From Ignavibacteria bacterium (lineage in GTDB: Bacteria; Bacteroidota; Ignavibacteria; Tepidaquicellales; Tepidaquicellaceae), in the NCBI GenBank assembly GCA_016704345.1, contig JADJAH010000016.1, forward strand, positions 124,001 to 188,000: a stretch of 64,000 bases of DNA, read 5' to 3'. This document shows positions 8,578 through 18,211 of this stretch, piece by piece. A model generated the notes under the pieces. It did no database searches. It was not told the origin of the DNA and worked only from the letters and a program-made list of their open reading frames with translations. The number at the start of each line of letters is the position of its first letter. Positions within the stretch are counted from its first letter, which is position 1. Both the position numbers and the translations under genes were made by a program.

Positions 8578-8796
8578 ATGAAAAGAGAATTTTTGATAAT
8601 CATCGAAAAAGGAAAAAACAATCTAAGTTCTTATGTCCCCGATTTACCCGGATGTGTAGCAACTGCAGATACGGAAGAAGAACTAATCAGACTCATGGAA
8701 AAAGGTATAGAATTACACATTGAGGATATGAATCGAAGAGGTTATAAAATTCCGTCTCCTACCACCAAGTCAGCTAAAATTGAGATTGCCGCTTAA
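8578..8796 (+). CDS. hicB: HicB-family antitoxin-like protein, orphan
   Basis: A 72-residue protein with the HicB fold: KREFLIIIEKGKNNLSSYVPDLPGCVATADTEEELIRLMEKGIELHIEDM. The pattern Y.v.fPDLPGC...gdT.EEA...a.eai..hle is diagnostic for this degenerate RNase-H-like domain. The ATG at 8578 is chosen because the frame upstream is only the translated 116-bp repeat and because AAAGAGAT precedes it. HicB normally neutralises the HicA mRNA interferase, but no HicA gene (about 60 residues) is visible on either side, so this is an orphan. There is no C-terminal ribbon-helix-helix domain; the protein ends in TTKSAKIEIAA. Confidence 0.82.
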   Translation: MKREFLIIIEKGKNNLSSYVPDLPGCVATADTEEELIRLMEKGIELHIEDMNRRGYKIPSPTTKSAKIEIAA

Positions 8797-9056
8797 GGAA
8801 CTGATCACTTCTCCATCCACGCTGAGTCTCCCGCTTTGTTATCTAAAAATCCCCTATTAATATTTCAGATGGGACTCGTATGATTGCATGCAAAGATTTC
8901 GGGGGTGTAGTTCTCAGTGAAGTGCCAAGAAGCGGGTAACTAGGCTCTGAGTAGATTGATCGCCAGAGATACAGTATTAAATAATGCTCAACATTAATAT
9001 TATTCCTTTAAAATTATCCGCATATGAATTAGCTTCAAACAAAAAAGGGAGGAAGT

Positions 9057-10811
9057 ATGAAGATTCTTTTATTCATTTTTCTGATTTCAATTTCAATTCT
9101 GTTACAAACAAATCTTTTACAATCTCAATGGTCATCCAATCCTCAGACTAATCTAAGGATCTGCGAGATTAACAATGCACAGCTCTTGCCAAAGATAGCA
9201 GCTACAAGCGACGGAGGTTGCTTCATAAGCTGGTTTGACGGAAGATCCGGCTCGCTTAGAGTTTACATTCAACGGTTGAATGCACAGGGCGCAAAGCAGT
9301 TTGCTGATGACGGCCTGCTTGTCAGCAGCAATCCACAAAACGGTTACATCGGCCAATACGATCTGAAAGTTGATGCAGGTGATAATGCAATTCTCGTGTT
9401 CTCCGACATCCGTAATTCGACTGACACAATCTCAAATCCTTTTGCTTATAAGATATCTTCAACAGGACAATTTCTTTGGGGAGCCAACGGCGTCACGCTT
9501 ACAAATCAGATAACCAAGTATCAGGTGTGGCCAAAAGTTGCGCCTCTGTCTGACGGCAGCTACGCTATTGTATGGTGGTTCATAAATTCATCCGAAAAGA
9601 ATTCCTGGTTTACAATGCAGATACTTAGTTCATCAGGAGTTCCACAGTTTGCAAATCCAATTGATGTAAAAGATCCCGGCAACAAGCGCTATCAGTATCC
9701 GGATGTTGTTGCCGCTGAGAACGGAAACTATATAGTCAGCTGGGTTTACGGACCGAAGGACACTGTCGGAAGTTTTGTGCCTGATAACGTTTCAATCTTT
9801 ACAATGAAATACAATTCTTCCGGCAACCCGGTTTGGAATACAATGCCTACAGTTTTTACAGGTACGGGAAATCGTGTGCCGATCTATTGCGTGCCAAAGA
9901 TCTATTCCGACGGAGCAGGCGGCGCGTTGTATTCTTACTTCACTTTAGAAAATAATCTGCTGTATTCCAGGGCACACAGGTTCAGCGCTGCAGGACAAGC
10001 GGTGTTTCCTGTGAACGGCGTTGAGGGTTCGTTGAATAATCTTTTCTTTCACGTTGATCCATACATAGCATTTATGAACTCAACCAACGAAGCGTTCATG
10101 TTCTGGACGGACGCTGATGCCGCTACTCAGAATAATCAGGCAATCTTCGGACAAAGGTTTTCATCTGCAGGCGCCAGACTTTGGGGAGACAACGGAAGAA
10201 GTTTCTCACCGCTTGATACATTCTCGATCTTTGGTATTTCATGTCATGCAAAGGATACTAATGTTGTTGTAGTGTATTCAAAATCCGATCTGAATGTGGA
10301 AACATACGGATTCAAAGTTCAAAGAAGCGGACAGTATTTCTGGAATAGTCAAGTAGTCTTAAGCAATGTTGCAAGTCCGAAGGCAGCGGCTGTAACGGCA
10401 ATGACAAACACCGGCATGGTTGCGGGCGCCTGGCTTGACGGAAGAAATGCAACAACTTTCGGAGACGGAGGAATTTACGCGCAGAATCTGAATTACAACG
10501 GCACACTGGGACCGGTGGGAATCAATCAGATCTCGACGGCATTGCCTGAGAAATTCACTCTTTCTCAGAATTATCCAAATCCTTTCAACGGGCAAACGAT
10601 GTTGGAGTTTACAATTGTTCAGAGCGGAAATGCAAGCCTTGAAATATTTGACATGCTTGGAAGAAAAATTTCCAATCCGGTCAATGAGAATCTGAATCCC
10701 GGAACATACAGTTACAGATTAACTTCCGGTGATTTGCCGTCCGGTGTATATCTCTACAGACTTAGTTCGGGAGGAAGTGCAATTACAAAAAATCTAACAA
10801 TATTAAAATAG
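9057..10811 (+). CDS. Secreted propeller-like protein with T9SS sorting domain
   Basis: A 584-residue exported protein. The signal peptide is ILLFIFLISISILLQTNLLQSQ. The body is made of repeated beta-strand units such as DGGCFISWFDGRSG...VYIQRLNAQG, AILVFSDIRN...AYKISSTGQFLWG and YIVSWVYG, which suggests a propeller of about seven or eight blades. The C-terminus is a T9SS sorting domain (FTLSQNYPNPFNGQTMLEF to KNLTILK). A good ribosome-binding site, GGGAGGA (9047-9053), fixes the start. The stop is one base before the creatininase start, so the two genes are probably co-transcribed despite different cell locations. The ligand is unknown. Confidence 0.87.
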   Translation: MKILLFIFLISISILLQTNLLQSQWSSNPQTNLRICEINNAQLLPKIAATSDGGCFISWFDGRSGSLRVYIQRLNAQGAKQFADDGLLVSSNPQNGYIGQYDLKVDAGDNAILVFSDIRNSTDTISNPFAYKISSTGQFLWGANGVTLTNQITKYQVWPKVAPLSDGSYAIVWWFINSSEKNSWFTMQILSSSGVPQFANPIDVKDPGNKRYQYPDVVAAENGNYIVSWVYGPKDTVGSFVPDNVSIFTMKYNSSGNPVWNTMPTVFTGTGNRVPIYCVPKIYSDGAGGALYSYFTLENNLLYSRAHRFSAAGQAVFPVNGVEGSLNNLFFHVDPYIAFMNSTNEAFMFWTDADAATQNNQAIFGQRFSSAGARLWGDNGRSFSPLDTFSIFGISCHAKDTNVVVVYSKSDLNVETYGFKVQRSGQYFWNSQVVLSNVASPKAAAVTAMTNTGMVAGAWLDGRNATTFGDGGIYAQNLNYNGTLGPVGINQISTALPEKFTLSQNYPNPFNGQTMLEFTIVQSGNASLEIFDMLGRKISNPVNENLNPGTYSYRLTSGDLPSGVYLYRLSSGGSAITKNLTILK

Positions 10812-10812
10812 A

Positions 10813-11514
10813 ATGAAAATCTCTGAAGCAAACTGGATGCAGATAGAAGAGTATCTGAAGAAAGACAACAGATGTGTAGTACCAATTGGCTCTACTGAAC
10901 AGCATGCATATCTGAGTCTTGCAACAGACAGCATACTTGCCGAGAAGATATCCGTTGATGCGGCTGAGCCGCTGGGTGTTCCCGTATTTCCGGTAATGCC
11001 GTTCGGGCATACGCCTATGTTCATGGAATTCCCGGGAACGATAGATCTGAAGCTTGACACTCTTAATCGTGTTATGATTGACATTCTGGATTCGCTTCGT
11101 CATCACGGATTCAGAAAGATATTGATAGTGAACGGACACGGAGGGAACATGCCTGTTGAAGATTCTGTAAACGAATGGGTAAAATCCAAGGCAGACATGC
11201 GCGTTAAGTTTCACAACTGGTTTCGCGCGCCGAAGACATGGGCAAAGACCATGGAGATTGATCCGGTTGCATCGCATGCATCTTGGATGGAAAATTTTGA
11301 ATGGACAAGACTGCCGGGATTAATACAGCCGCGTGAGCAGAAACCCATGGTGGATCTGAAGAAGCTTTCAGCAGCTACAGCCGTAGAGGCGAGGAAGATG
11401 CTCGGAGACGGAAGCTGGGGAGGATTATATCAGCGAAGCGATGCAGACACGGATGTGTTGTGGGATGTGGCAGTTAGGGAAACGAGAGACCTGATTGAGT
11501 TTGATTGGGGTTGA
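10813..11514 (+). CDS. Creatininase-family amidohydrolase
   Basis: A 233-residue cytoplasmic enzyme. Metal-binding signatures of the creatininase family are visible: PIGSTEQH (E29, H31), D39 in LATDS, NGHGGN, and a downstream SHASWMENFE with acidic residue. Characterised members hydrolyse creatinine or open cyclic amides such as FAPy in deazapurine and riboflavin-type pathways. Here the usual EQHGPHLP is EQHAYLSL, which lacks the second His and marks a subfamily of unknown substrate. The start lies one base after the preceding secreted protein's stop. Length is normal. Confidence 0.85.
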   Translation: MKISEANWMQIEEYLKKDNRCVVPIGSTEQHAYLSLATDSILAEKISVDAAEPLGVPVFPVMPFGHTPMFMEFPGTIDLKLDTLNRVMIDILDSLRHHGFRKILIVNGHGGNMPVEDSVNEWVKSKADMRVKFHNWFRAPKTWAKTMEIDPVASHASWMENFEWTRLPGLIQPREQKPMVDLKKLSAATAVEARKMLGDGSWGGLYQRSDADTDVLWDVAVRETRDLIEFDWG

Positions 11515-11727
11515 TGTAATGCTCCATGCGGTTTTCTCCGGCTCTATTGCGGGACTCCGAGAGGTCGCAGGTAGATGCATAAGATCAACTCCACATCCGC
11601 AGCGTCCTCGGAAAATCACCGAGTGACACTGCGGAGACAAGAAGATCGTCAGAGTCTTGTCAACACTCCGGGGCTTGAGAATTTTTCTGTTCGCCAGCTT
11701 CCAATATGCCGCCCCTACAGGGCTGGG
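11515..11727. other. Intergenic region with small palindromes
   Basis: No gene is seen. At 11706-11727 there is a GCCGCCCCTACAGGGCT segment with a GCCC/GGGC stem. I remember similar strings as intergenic repeats in environmental genomes, but I cannot verify that here. It is followed directly by heptamer arrays. Confidence 0.45.
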
Positions 11728-11769
11728 ATTAAGAATTAGGAATTACGAATTAGGAATTACGAATTACAC
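11728..11769 (+). repeat. Heptamer array ATTARGA/ATTACGA (6 units)
   Basis: Six consecutive 7-bp units (ATTAAGA, ATTAGGA, ATTACGA, ATTAGGA, ATTACGA, ATTACAC), purine-rich on the plus strand. The 7-bp register runs on without a break into the pyrimidine-rich TTTCCAY array that follows, so two opposite-sense arrays meet inside one convergent gap. Confidence 0.85.
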
Positions 11770-11770
11770 A

Positions 11771-11875
11771 TTTCCATTCTCCATTTTCCATTTTCCACTT
11801 TCCACTTTCCATTTTCCACTTTCCACTTTCCATTTTCCATTTTCCATTTTCCACTTTCCATTTTCCATTTTCCAC
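11771..11875 (-). repeat. Heptamer array TTTCCAY (15 units) abutting a stop codon
   Basis: Fifteen units of TTTCCAT or TTTCCAC (one TCTCCAT) ending one base before the stop codon (11877-11879) of the minus-strand FG-GAP gene. On the coding strand it reads as a purine-rich GGAAART array immediately after the stop. An equivalent array follows the paralogue at 18490. Confidence 0.92.
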
Positions 11876-11876
11876 T

Positions 11877-14800
11877 TCAAGGAGTTACTTTGCTCACAAA
11901 ATTATTCGAGTTGTTGTCCACCAACAGCGCATCAGTCGCATCAACAGAATAATCTCCGTTGACATCAGTATTTAAATAACCCGTAAGATAATTGTTAGCA
12001 TCGTTGTCAATGAGCAGTGCATCAGTGGCATCGACAATTCCGTCCTGATTAGTATCGCCGCTGTAGATGGCAAAGCGAACCGGCGAGTTGTCAACCTGAG
12101 TCATGTTGTTTCCATAAGCTCTGTTTGCAGCAAGAGTGAAGTCGTAATTAGTGTTCACATTTCTTTGCAGAGTTACGGGATAACTGCACCATGTCTCAAT
12201 GCTGTTTCGATGTCTGACATCAAGGTAGTAATTTCCGGAAGGAGCATTATTGAAATAGAACTTTGTCGTAAAGTTGAGTTTACTGACGACGGCCTTTGCC
12301 TGATCAATTACCGGGTACGGATAAGTAGTACTTCTCAGATTCACTTTGACAGTATCGGATGAATACATTGTCTCGGGTCCCGGCTGATAGAACGCCTGCA
12401 GAATAACTTTCATAGTCAATATGCAATGATTGGCAGGGTATGATGAGAGGAAGAGATATCCTTTACCTGCGTAAGCACCTGCATCGCTGTTAAGGTATGC
12501 TCCAATAATCGGATCGCTAAGTCCGTCAGCATTCACATCTCCGGCACTTGCAACAAACCATCCAAAGTAATCCTGCGTCTTGCCTGTCATTACAATGTCA
12601 GCAATGTTGGTTATTATTTGTCCGCCAAAATATATGTAAGCTCTGCCTGCCTCAGCTCCTCCGGCATCGTTGTAAACAGCACCTATAATCATATCAGAAA
12701 ATCCGTCCCCGTTTATATTTCCGGCGCTTGAAACGCAGACTCCGAAATAGTCATAGGCACTCTCACCATAATAGTTCAGATCCACGGTATTGTCCATTGA
12801 TGCTCCGCCAAAGTAGAGATAAGCTCTCCCTGCATCTGTTCCAGCCTGATCATTTCCATAAGCGCCTACAACTACATCGGAAAACCCGTCACTGTTGAAG
12901 TCTCCTGCCGAAGCAACACAATATCCGAATGCATCTCCTGTACCTCCGCCGTTTAGCAGCACATCGGCTGTGTTATCAGGTGAAGGACCCCCGAAATAAA
13001 TGTATGCTCTGCCGAAATCATTTCCCGCTGCATCATTTCTGCTTCCACCGATTATGATGTCTCCGTATGTATCTCCGTTTACATCACCTGCAGATGCAAC
13101 GGACACTCCGAAAATATCATTGGTGGCAGCGCCGGTAAAGACAACGTCAGCAACATTGTCCATAGTATAACTTCCGAAATACACATAAGCCCTTCCAGCA
13201 TCAAATCCCGCAGCGTCATTGTACAAACCGCCAACAATGACATCGCCCCAAATATCTCCAATGTTGTCGCCGTTGAAATTGCCTGCCGATGCAACACGAA
13301 AACCGAACTGATCATAAGCGCCTTCACCGGTCATTATTGCGTCAGGAATATTATCCATAGAAGGTCCTCCGTAAAAGAAGTAAGCTCTCCCTGCATCAGT
13401 TCCGGCTGCATCATTCAGAGGCGCGCCTACTATCACATCACTGTAGAGATCCGCGTTCACATCTCCCGCTGAAGATACAGAAAATCCAAACTGATCTCCT
13501 GCTGTAACGCCGTTGAGTATTTTATCCGGTACATAGTCCATCGGATTTCCTCCATAGTAGATATATGCTCTGCCGGCATCAGTAGCTACTGCATCGTTAA
13601 ATCTTGCACCAACGATCACATCAGAAAATCCGTCTCCGTTTACATCACCGGCGGAAGCTACGGAGTAGCCGAGCCAGTCACCGGCAGCTTCTCCGGTGAA
13701 TCCTTCATCTGTAATATCCGGAGATGAATTCGAATATGTGAAGATGTACGCATTGCCCGGAATATTTATGTTATAGCCCCCGGCGATAATGTCAGGGTTG
13801 CCGTCGCCGTTGACATCACCCGCATAAGATGCAGACATGCCGAAATAAATGTTTGTATTTACCCGCTCACCGGCTATTATGTAATCGGCAATATTATCGA
13901 CAGCCGGTCCGCCGAAGTGCATGTAAACTCTTTTAGCAGGATAGGCGCTAACCATGAAATCAGCATAACCGTCTCTGTTGTAGTCACCTGCGGATGAAAC
14001 GGAACTTCCCAATTGATAGTACTGATCCAGTCCTATTATGGTAATGTCAGGAGAAGTGTCCATTGACGGTCCGCCGTAAAAAACCTGCACCTGCCCTCTG
14101 CTGTCAATTCCGAGCCAGTCGGGAACTGATCCCACAACTATAAGATCCGGATAGCCGTCAGCATTTACATCACCTGCGTTTGCCAATCGAATACCGAGTT
14201 TATTGTTTGTTCCTGATCCGGTGATAGTAACATCGGCAATGTTATCCATTGCAAAACCGCCGTGATAAATGAATACTCTTCCCACGCCGCCCGCATCGAT
14301 GTATGCTCCAACGGCTACGTCTCCAAACGAATCTCCGTTGATATCTCCTGCAAATGAAACAGCATATCCGTAAAGTCCTGAGCCGGTCATCACAACGTCA
14401 GCAACATTATCCATACTGCTTCCTCCAAAGTAAACATACGCCTTGCCGGCGCTTCTTGCGCCTACTATTACGTCGTTGTAATCATCGTTGTTTAAATCTC
14501 CCGCGTTTGATACTGATGAACCGAAGTAGCTGTTTGTATTCTGTCCCGAGAGAATCAGATCCGGAACATTGTCCATGTTTGGACTGCCGAAGAAAATGTA
14601 TGCTCTGCCGATGGTCGAGTTAGAAGATTCGGCTCCGATGATAATATCCGCATATCCGTCTGTATTGAGATCACCTGCTGTTGAAATTGAATTGCTGAAT
14701 GACTCCGAACCATTCTGCGCATAGAATATCACATCAACATCGTTATCCATCAACTTTCCTCCGTAATACAAATAAACCATTTGATAATTGATCGAAGTAA

Positions 14801-16397
14801 CCATTACATCTCCGTAACCGTCACCGTTTACATCGCCTGCATCTTTGGATACGAGTCCGTAGTAATCACTGCCGCCCGGACCGGAGAAAGTAGCGATGGG
14901 AGTTGCAACATAGTTTCTTGTATTTGTATAAAGCCAGGCCTTTCCTGCGTCAGTACCCGCCTGATCATTATATGGTGTACCAATGATGAGATCAGTGTAT
15001 CCGTCTTTGTTTACATCGCCGGCGGATGCAACTGAGAAGCCGAACTGATCACCTGCAACACTTCCGTTGAAGATTGCATCCGGCACATTGTTTACAACCG
15101 TTCCTCCCCAGTAAAGATACGCGCATCCGCTGTTGCTTCCGCCTCCGTCATTCTGACGTGCACCGACTATGACGTCTTTGAAACCGTCACCGTTTACATC
15201 TCCTGCCCCCGAAACGGATCCTCCGAACAGATCAGTGGTTGCAACACCATTGAGAATAACATCCGCAGTACTGTTCATGTTTGTACCGCCGAAGAAAATG
15301 TATGCAGCGCCGGCTTGCGAGTTGAAATAGAATGCACCGACAATCACATCATCAAATCCGTCTCCGTTCATATCGCCTGCCGAGCTGACGGACGAGCCGA
15401 AGTAGTCTGCAGGTGTTGCGCCTGTCATTTGTATATCGGCTACATTGTCCATGCTTTGTCCGCCAAGATAGATGAAAGCCTTACCGTATGATCCCGGTCC
15501 GAGAAGTTCGCTGACTATGATGTCTCTGAATCCGTCTGTGTTGACATCTCCCGCTGAAGCAACAGAAACTCCATATCCGGAACCTGAATCGCCGGAAGCG
15601 AAAATTATGTCAACACTGTTATCCATAACTCCCGAGCCGAAGAAAGCAAAGGCTCTTCCTGTGTATCCTGAATAAGCATAAGCTCCGACAATGACGTCTG
15701 AGAATCCGTCACCGTTAACGTCGCCGGCAGTTGCGACTGAATAGCCGAAGAGTTCGCCTGTTGTAAGTCCGCTGAGAATAACATCTGCAACATTGTTCAT
15801 TGAACTGCCGCCGTAATAGACATTGGCGTTGCCTGTGTTGGAAGCAACTCCGATGGCACCGGCAATCACATCAGCATAGCCGTCGTTGTTTACATCTCCG
15901 GCTGAAGAAACCGAATAGCCCAGCTTGCCTCCGGAAATGTTTCCCGTGATTATTACATCAGCAGAATAATCAATTACAGAACTACCGTGATAAATATAGA
16001 CTCTTCCCGCATCGGTTCCTCCTGCATCATTGAACGGTGCTCCGACTATGATATCGCTAAACCCGTCTGCGTTGACGTCGCCGGCCGAGGCAACAGCAAA
16101 GCCATAATAATCAATTGCCGCAGCTCCCGTAAATGAATACTCCTGAAATGAATCTCCTTCTGCGGAGTCGGTTCTATTAGTATTAGCAGAGTTGATAAGC
16201 GGGAGTCCTTTTTCATCAAGAAATTTTTTGATCTGCTGATCAGGCAAGAGTTCTGTACCTCCGGTATTGTCGGAGGGATTATCGGGCATTGAAAGTCTGT
16301 CATTGTTCTTTTCATTCAATTGAAATGCATGTCCGGTTGAACACAAGAGAATTGAACAAAGAATTACAGGCAAAGTAATGCGGAAGAAGTTCTTCAT
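11877..16397 (-). CDS. Giant secreted FG-GAP repeat protein with dockerin-like C-terminus (paralogue 1)
   Basis: About 1,506 residues. The ATG at 16397 is preferred over an upstream TTG because it begins directly with a signal peptide (KNFFRITLPVILCSILLCSTGHAF). After a short linker (LPDQQIKKFLDEKGLPLI) come 21 FG-GAP/integrin-alpha-like repeats of about 60 residues, each with AGDVNGDGFSDVIVGA, AYIYFGG and MDN.ADV. The Ca-loop Asp residues are kept in nearly all. The last ~180 residues carry no T9SS tail but a module ending in two dockerin/EF-hand-like loops (DTNQDGIVDATDALL, DVNGDYSVDATDALL). It is colinear with the gene at 18490-23034. It is probably a surface or extracellular protein; the ligand is unknown. 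Confidence 0.9.
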   Translation of the reverse strand: MKNFFRITLPVILCSILLCSTGHAFQLNEKNNDRLSMPDNPSDNTGGTELLPDQQIKKFLDEKGLPLINSANTNRTDSAEGDSFQEYSFTGAAAIDYYGFAVASAGDVNADGFSDIIVGAPFNDAGGTDAGRVYIYHGSSVIDYSADVIITGNISGGKLGYSVSSAGDVNNDGYADVIAGAIGVASNTGNANVYYGGSSMNNVADVILSGLTTGELFGYSVATAGDVNGDGFSDVIVGAYAYSGYTGRAFAFFGSGVMDNSVDIIFASGDSGSGYGVSVASAGDVNTDGFRDIIVSELLGPGSYGKAFIYLGGQSMDNVADIQMTGATPADYFGSSVSSAGDMNGDGFDDVIVGAFYFNSQAGAAYIFFGGTNMNSTADVILNGVATTDLFGGSVSGAGDVNGDGFKDVIVGARQNDGGGSNSGCAYLYWGGTVVNNVPDAIFNGSVAGDQFGFSVASAGDVNKDGYTDLIIGTPYNDQAGTDAGKAWLYTNTRNYVATPIATFSGPGGSDYYGLVSKDAGDVNGDGYGDVMVTSINYQMVYLYYGGKLMDNDVDVIFYAQNGSESFSNSISTAGDLNTDGYADIIIGAESSNSTIGRAYIFFGSPNMDNVPDLILSGQNTNSYFGSSVSNAGDLNNDDYNDVIVGARSAGKAYVYFGGSSMDNVADVVMTGSGLYGYAVSFAGDINGDSFGDVAVGAYIDAGGVGRVFIYHGGFAMDNIADVTITGSGTNNKLGIRLANAGDVNADGYPDLIVVGSVPDWLGIDSRGQVQVFYGGPSMDTSPDITIIGLDQYYQLGSSVSSAGDYNRDGYADFMVSAYPAKRVYMHFGGPAVDNIADYIIAGERVNTNIYFGMSASYAGDVNGDGNPDIIAGGYNINIPGNAYIFTYSNSSPDITDEGFTGEAAGDWLGYSVASAGDVNGDGFSDVIVGARFNDAVATDAGRAYIYYGGNPMDYVPDKILNGVTAGDQFGFSVSSAGDVNADLYSDVIVGAPLNDAAGTDAGRAYFFYGGPSMDNIPDAIMTGEGAYDQFGFRVASAGNFNGDNIGDIWGDVIVGGLYNDAAGFDAGRAYVYFGSYTMDNVADVVFTGAATNDIFGVSVASAGDVNGDTYGDIIIGGSRNDAAGNDFGRAYIYFGGPSPDNTADVLLNGGGTGDAFGYCVASAGDFNSDGFSDVVVGAYGNDQAGTDAGRAYLYFGGASMDNTVDLNYYGESAYDYFGVCVSSAGNINGDGFSDMIIGAVYNDAGGAEAGRAYIYFGGQIITNIADIVMTGKTQDYFGWFVASAGDVNADGLSDPIIGAYLNSDAGAYAGKGYLFLSSYPANHCILTMKVILQAFYQPGPETMYSSDTVKVNLRSTTYPYPVIDQAKAVVSKLNFTTKFYFNNAPSGNYYLDVRHRNSIETWCSYPVTLQRNVNTNYDFTLAANRAYGNNMTQVDNSPVRFAIYSGDTNQDGIVDATDALLIDNDANNYLTGYLNTDVNGDYSVDATDALLVDNNSNNFVSKVTP

Positions 16398-16524
16398 ATA
16401 TTTGTCTTCATTAATAATTTCATTCAAAGTAATGAAATTCTTTTTTTGATGTGCGGGAAAATTCAGAGAGCCGGTTTTCTGTTTGAGTAAGATGTGGCAG
16501 TGCTTCTATGCGTCTTTATTTGGT

Positions 16525-16600
16525 AAGTTTGCATTGGCTGTTTTAAGAGAGTCACCTGAACTCAATGCAAACTTTTGGGAACACCTAACAACGGCTGGAA
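16525..16600 (+). repeat. ~80-bp hairpin repeat B, copy 1
   Basis: About 93% identical to 18212-18293 in the shared core (TTTTAAGAGAGTCACCTGAA is common to both). AAGTTTGCA near the left end pairs with TGCAAACTT in the right half, giving a hairpin. The left arm is shorter than in copy 2. Confidence 0.75.
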
Positions 16601-16609
16601 TATTGTGAT

Positions 16610-16669
16610 GTCGGGACTTTCGCTCCGACACAAGTTAGATAATTGTTTCAAGACGAAAGTCCTGACGTC
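16610..16669. repeat. Imperfect inverted repeat next to repeat B
   Basis: GTCGGGACTTTCG (16610-16622) pairs with CGAAAGTCCTGAC (16654-16666) apart from one mismatch, with a loop of about 30 nt. A short related hairpin, CAGGAC/GTCCTG, is at 53892-53907. Function unknown. Confidence 0.5.
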
Positions 16670-16746
16670 ATTATGTGATTTTTGAAATACCTGTATTTCT
16701 GCAAGACTATGGCATAGGACTTTGCAGACACTTCAGTCTTCCGAAA

Positions 16747-18009
16747 TCACGAAGTATGCATAGACTCCTCCGCTGGCTGATTATTCTCCTTGCTGAAGAG
16801 TTTTTCATATGATCGGTCTGTATAGAAAACAGATTTCAATTCTTCAATCTTGAACAGAGCAGATGCAAAGAGATCTTGTTTTAAGCCAGGTTGCAGAAAA
16901 TCTTTTATGACAATGTGCTCTGAATAGTTCAGCGCATATTCAAATAATTCCTCTATGAAGTTGTTTGTTGGACTCCAGCTTGTATGTAGCCTGTAGCCCT
17001 GACTCGCCCATATGCCAAGCTTGATGATGTTTCTTAGTCTATCTGTCATAGACAAAGCTCCGCTGCCATGTGCATTGTCAGTAAGGTCAATGGCTTTGAT
17101 CTCAAAGGTTCTGAAATCCGACATTGCCAATGCATCGTCGGCCATTTCTCTGATATAGAGATCCTTATAACACAGCCATTTTGCATTTACAAGCACAGGC
17201 TCTGTTAGATCATTTTCATCAAGAAGAGTATGAAGCTTAATTACTTTTTCATTAAGAGACCAATCCATAGATGAGAGGTTTTCAAGATTCTTCAGCAGAT
17301 TCTTCCTGTTCACCTGTGTATCGCTAATTGTCAGAAGATAATTCAGATAATTCAGAATTAGAGAGTAATGATTTGTCAGGATTCTGACATTGGGTTGAAG
17401 CTCTTCGGGGATATAATCATTAATGAACATCCCCAATCCTTTCAAGCCGTAGTGATCGAAGTGTGCGCGCTTCTCGAACCTTATCAGATCCTCTATGCAA
17501 TCATGCAGGAAGGCAATTGTGCAGAACTTGTGCGACCCGGGGATATCAAAACCGAGTGTATGGACAAGACCGCCAACCCTTGATGGATGTGCTGCAGCGG
17601 GAATCTCACATTTTCGCTTCAGCCGGTATGTCTTGTAAAGCGCTGTTATTGTCTGAACGGTGTCGGAATATTCACCATATATTGGATATATATTATCAAT
17701 GCCGGGGATCTCATTGGTCAGTATCTTTGAATGAAGAGCGGCATACTCCTCATTCATTGCAAGCCTGGCGCGTGCCTCAGCGATCACGGAAGGACCGGCA
17801 GTATGTTTGCGTATATTTTCCGTTTTGACCGGGAAAGCTTCGAAGTGCTTTTCGAGATTGTAAGTGATATGCGTTGCGAGATTCCCGAAAACTTTGTTGA
17901 GATCTTTCTTGTCCGGTATTTCGCTTCTTAGAATCGAATTCAATATCTCCGAAGCGGAGAGATAGTTTGGGTGTAGCTTTAGTTCTTCAATGGGGTAAAA
18001 ATTGTGCAT
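16747..18009 (-). CDS. HD-domain protein with SpoT-hydrolase-like motifs
   Basis: A 420-residue cytoplasmic protein. H141 (AAHPSRVGGLVHTLG), H169-D170 (FLHDCIEDL) and D308/N312 (KAIDLTDNAHG) reproduce the HD metal site of ppGpp hydrolases, but the HD-to-D spacing (about 138 residues) is roughly twice that of SpoT, so a large helical insertion is present. No synthetase, TGS or ACT domain is seen. It is probably a nucleotide phosphohydrolase of unknown substrate. It lies alone between the two giant FG-GAP paralogues, with a copy of repeat B on each side, which may mark it as the boundary of the duplication. Confidence 0.72.
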   Translation of the reverse strand: MHNFYPIEELKLHPNYLSASEILNSILRSEIPDKKDLNKVFGNLATHITYNLEKHFEAFPVKTENIRKHTAGPSVIAEARARLAMNEEYAALHSKILTNEIPGIDNIYPIYGEYSDTVQTITALYKTYRLKRKCEIPAAAHPSRVGGLVHTLGFDIPGSHKFCTIAFLHDCIEDLIRFEKRAHFDHYGLKGLGMFINDYIPEELQPNVRILTNHYSLILNYLNYLLTISDTQVNRKNLLKNLENLSSMDWSLNEKVIKLHTLLDENDLTEPVLVNAKWLCYKDLYIREMADDALAMSDFRTFEIKAIDLTDNAHGSGALSMTDRLRNIIKLGIWASQGYRLHTSWSPTNNFIEELFEYALNYSEHIVIKDFLQPGLKQDLFASALFKIEELKSVFYTDRSYEKLFSKENNQPAEESMHTS

Positions 18010-18211
18010 TTTATGGGTACTCCTTTCTTCACCGAATGTATGAAAAATCTCGTAGTTAATATATACTTATCTTATGGAATTCCTTGAATAGTGGGATTTG
18101 AGCGAGGTCAATTGTTTTAACTTCCGGAGGCACTATTGATTCCGATACTAAATGAAATCACAGTTTTCTTGAAGCTTTGTCTGATCCGCTATCTTGGCAT
18201 GCTGTTAGTGA

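Noticed and set aside
11771..11875. Heptamer array as CRISPR or microsatellite of a phase-variable gene
   Set aside because: There are no spacers, and the array lies outside coding sequence and after the stop, so it cannot switch the frame.
11657..11962. 101-codon frame rich in FHFPLSTFHFP
   Set aside because: It is the translation of the heptamer arrays and runs into the opposite-strand FG-GAP gene.
11877..12420. Cellulosome component because of dockerin-like loops
   Set aside because: No cohesin or glycoside hydrolase is seen in the window; the loops belong to a wider C-terminal module in secreted proteins of this type.
14354..14623. Antisense open frames inside the FG-GAP genes
   Set aside because: They mirror the repetitive, codon-biased sense sequence and show no protein features.
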